The translations under genes were made by a program, and so were the position numbers. Of a stretch of DNA of 7,019 bases, positions 6,684 to 7,019 are shown piece by piece (within the stretch, counting starts at the first letter, position 1; every line of letters begins with the position of its first letter). The notes under the pieces were generated by a model, which was given only the letters and a program-made list of their open reading frames with translations, was not told the origin of the DNA and did not search any database. Source of the DNA: Marinilabiliaceae bacterium (GTDB taxonomy: Bacteria; Bacteroidota; Bacteroidia; Bacteroidales; Marinilabiliaceae); the NCBI GenBank assembly GCA_027010905.1, contig JALVBA010000256.1, positions 1 through 7,019 of the forward strand, in the 5' to 3' direction.

Positions 6684-6695
6684 TAAGCGTTTTTG
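6669..6695 (+). terminator. Weak terminator candidate after the dehydrogenase gene
   Basis: GCCC (6669-6672) pairs with GGGC (6679-6682), and the overlapping GCTTAAGC (6681-6688) is itself a perfect palindrome. It is followed by GTTTTTG. The T-run comes seven bases after the first stem but directly after the second palindrome. It is the first hairpin after the stop at 6643 and could end the transcript, though it also belongs to a pair of repeated stem-loops and may only be a repeat unit. Confidence 0.35.
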
Positions 6696-6710
6696 TTGAA
6701 TGTCTTTTTT

Positions 6711-6725
6711 CAGGGCTTTGCCCTG
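6711..6725. repeat. Perfect 15-base palindromic stem-loop
   Basis: CAGGGC (6711-6716), a TTT loop and GCCCTG (6720-6725) form a perfect 6-bp GC-rich stem. It is preceded, not followed, by a T6 run (6705-6710), so it is not a plus-strand terminator. On the minus strand the stem is followed by A residues, which also does not fit. It lies between the two copies of the GCCC-CTA-GGGGCT repeat and is likely part of the same repeat cluster. Confidence 0.6.
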
Positions 6726-6737
6726 CATTAGCATCTC

Positions 6738-6755
6738 TAGCCCGCTACGGGGCTA
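6738..6755. repeat. Stem-loop repeat, copy 2
   Basis: TAGCCC (6738-6743) and GGGCTA (6750-6755) form a 6-bp inverted repeat around GCTACG. The core (6740-6754) matches copy 1 at 13 of 15 positions. The two differences, A to G and T to C, fall at positions that pair with each other in the folded form, so pairing is kept. Confidence 0.6.
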
Positions 6756-6797
6756 TGATGGTATTATTGATTGTTGTATTTTGCTTCTCTACTCCTA

Positions 6798-6819
6798 CCT
6801 TTAGCAGCTTTGCTAAAGG
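6798..6819. repeat. Perfect 9-bp hairpin with GCTT loop
   Basis: CCTTTAGCA (6798-6806) and TGCTAAAGG (6811-6819) are exact reverse complements around a 4-base loop, GCTT. This is the most stable-looking hairpin in the right-hand gene-free region. No T-run follows on either strand. It could be a repeat unit, an end of a small mobile element or a transcript-end stabiliser. Confidence 0.6.
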
Positions 6820-6869
6820 GTTGGCAGATCCGAAATATATCGAACTTAACCCGAATAATTCATTAAAAG

Positions 6870-6901
6870 GTTGTAAAAATGGGTGTAAAGTATTATATTT
6901 G
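6870..6901 (+). promoter_or_regulatory. Candidate Bacteroidota promoter for the gene at 6945
   Basis: TATATTTG (6894-6901) is a perfect TAnnTTTG -7 box. GTTG (6870-6873), 20 bases upstream, matches three of four positions of the TTTG -33 box. The start of transcription would be near 6908, leaving a leader of about 37 bases before the ATG at 6945. Confidence 0.55.
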
Positions 6902-6946
6902 AAATAGATACAAATCAAAACAACACTTTTAATTACACCCAAAAAT
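6875..6946. repeat. 60-base segment with 8-bp inverted ends, flanked by AAAAAT direct repeats
   Basis: GGGTGTAA (6881-6888) and TTACACCC (6933-6940) are exact reverse complements bounding 60 bases. Directly outside both ends is AAAAAT (6875-6880 and 6941-6946). This is the layout of a tiny transposon-derived element with a target duplication. The same arms, counted as TGGGTGTAA/TTACACCCA, also look like a paired operator around the TATATTTG promoter box. The right AAAAAT supplies the first two bases of the downstream ATG. The poly-A flanks are low complexity, so chance cannot be excluded. Confidence 0.4.
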
Positions 6947-7019
6947 GAGCAATAAAGATACAGTTTTTTATAGAGGTAACACAGCAATTAGCCTTGATTT
7001 TTCGGCAGAAGAGATAAGT
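6945..7019 (+). CDS. Start of an unrecognised gene, cut by the right window edge
   Basis: An open frame of 25 codons begins MSNKDTVFYRGNTAISLD and ends FSAEEIS at the window edge with no stop. A strong promoter candidate lies 44 bases upstream of the ATG. I do not recognise the family from so short a piece; there is no signal peptide or membrane segment in what is visible. Upstream of the ATG is an A-run and no clear Shine-Dalgarno sequence, which is common in this phylum. It is separated from the polysaccharide genes by 301 bases of palindromes and has its own promoter candidate, so it is probably not part of that operon. Confidence 0.5.
   Translation, partial: MSNKDTVFYRGNTAISLDFSAEEIS

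Noticed and set aside
6644..6944. CRISPR array or tRNA gene in the palindrome-rich region
   Set aside because: The repeats are only 15 bases, occur twice with no regular spacing, and no cloverleaf with tRNA-conserved loops can be drawn.
6745..6987. Minus-strand open frame of 80 codons across the right-hand gene-free region
   Set aside because: It runs through the hairpins and the promoter candidate, has no recognisable motifs, and its start region is antisense to the plus-strand gene at 6945.

Overview
This window looks like part of a surface-polysaccharide (capsule or O-antigen-like) locus from a member of the Bacteroidota, probably order Bacteroidales. The evidence is fourfold. The sugar transferase is of a kind I know from that phylum. 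The Wzi-type outer-membrane protein has Bacteroidota features. The putative promoters fit the Bacteroidota TTTG / TAnnTTTG pattern. Intergenic DNA is AT-rich and Shine-Dalgarno sequences before the genes are weak. No database search was possible; all names come from motifs and recalled family features.

Layout. Positions 1-259 (minus strand) hold a broken transposase that runs off the left edge. The next 300 bases carry its upstream region, then a good promoter candidate (461-492) and a hairpin leader (493-552). Five plus-strand genes follow: a membrane-helix-less sugar transferase with a methyltransferase-like N-terminus (566-1600), a Wzi-type capsule-assembly outer-membrane protein (1650-3290), a WbpE-like sugar aminotransferase (3335-4459), a WbpD/WlbB-like N-acetyltransferase (4531-5136), and, after a 217-base gap, a WbpA-like UDP-HexNAc 6-dehydrogenase (5354-6643). 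Gaps between the first four genes are 49, 44 and 71 bases, consistent with one operon; the 71-base gap holds a GC-rich hairpin.

How the genes work together. WbpA, WbpE and WbpD are three of the four enzymes that turn UDP-GlcNAc into UDP-2,3-diacetamido-2,3-dideoxy-glucuronic acid. The fourth, the 3-dehydrogenase WbpB, is absent here and must be elsewhere if the pathway runs. The sugar transferase would start the glycan on a lipid carrier, and the Wzi protein would help hold or organise the finished polymer at the outer membrane. No flippase, polymerase or ordinary glycosyltransferase lies in the window, so this is only part of the machinery.

The right end (6644-6944) is a 301-base gene-free stretch packed with palindromes: two near-identical stem-loops with compensating base changes, a 15-base palindrome, a 9-bp hairpin, and a 60-base segment with 8-bp inverted ends, flanked by AAAAAT on both sides and containing a perfect TAnnTTTG box. 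A new, unrecognised reading frame starts at 6945 and is cut by the window edge.
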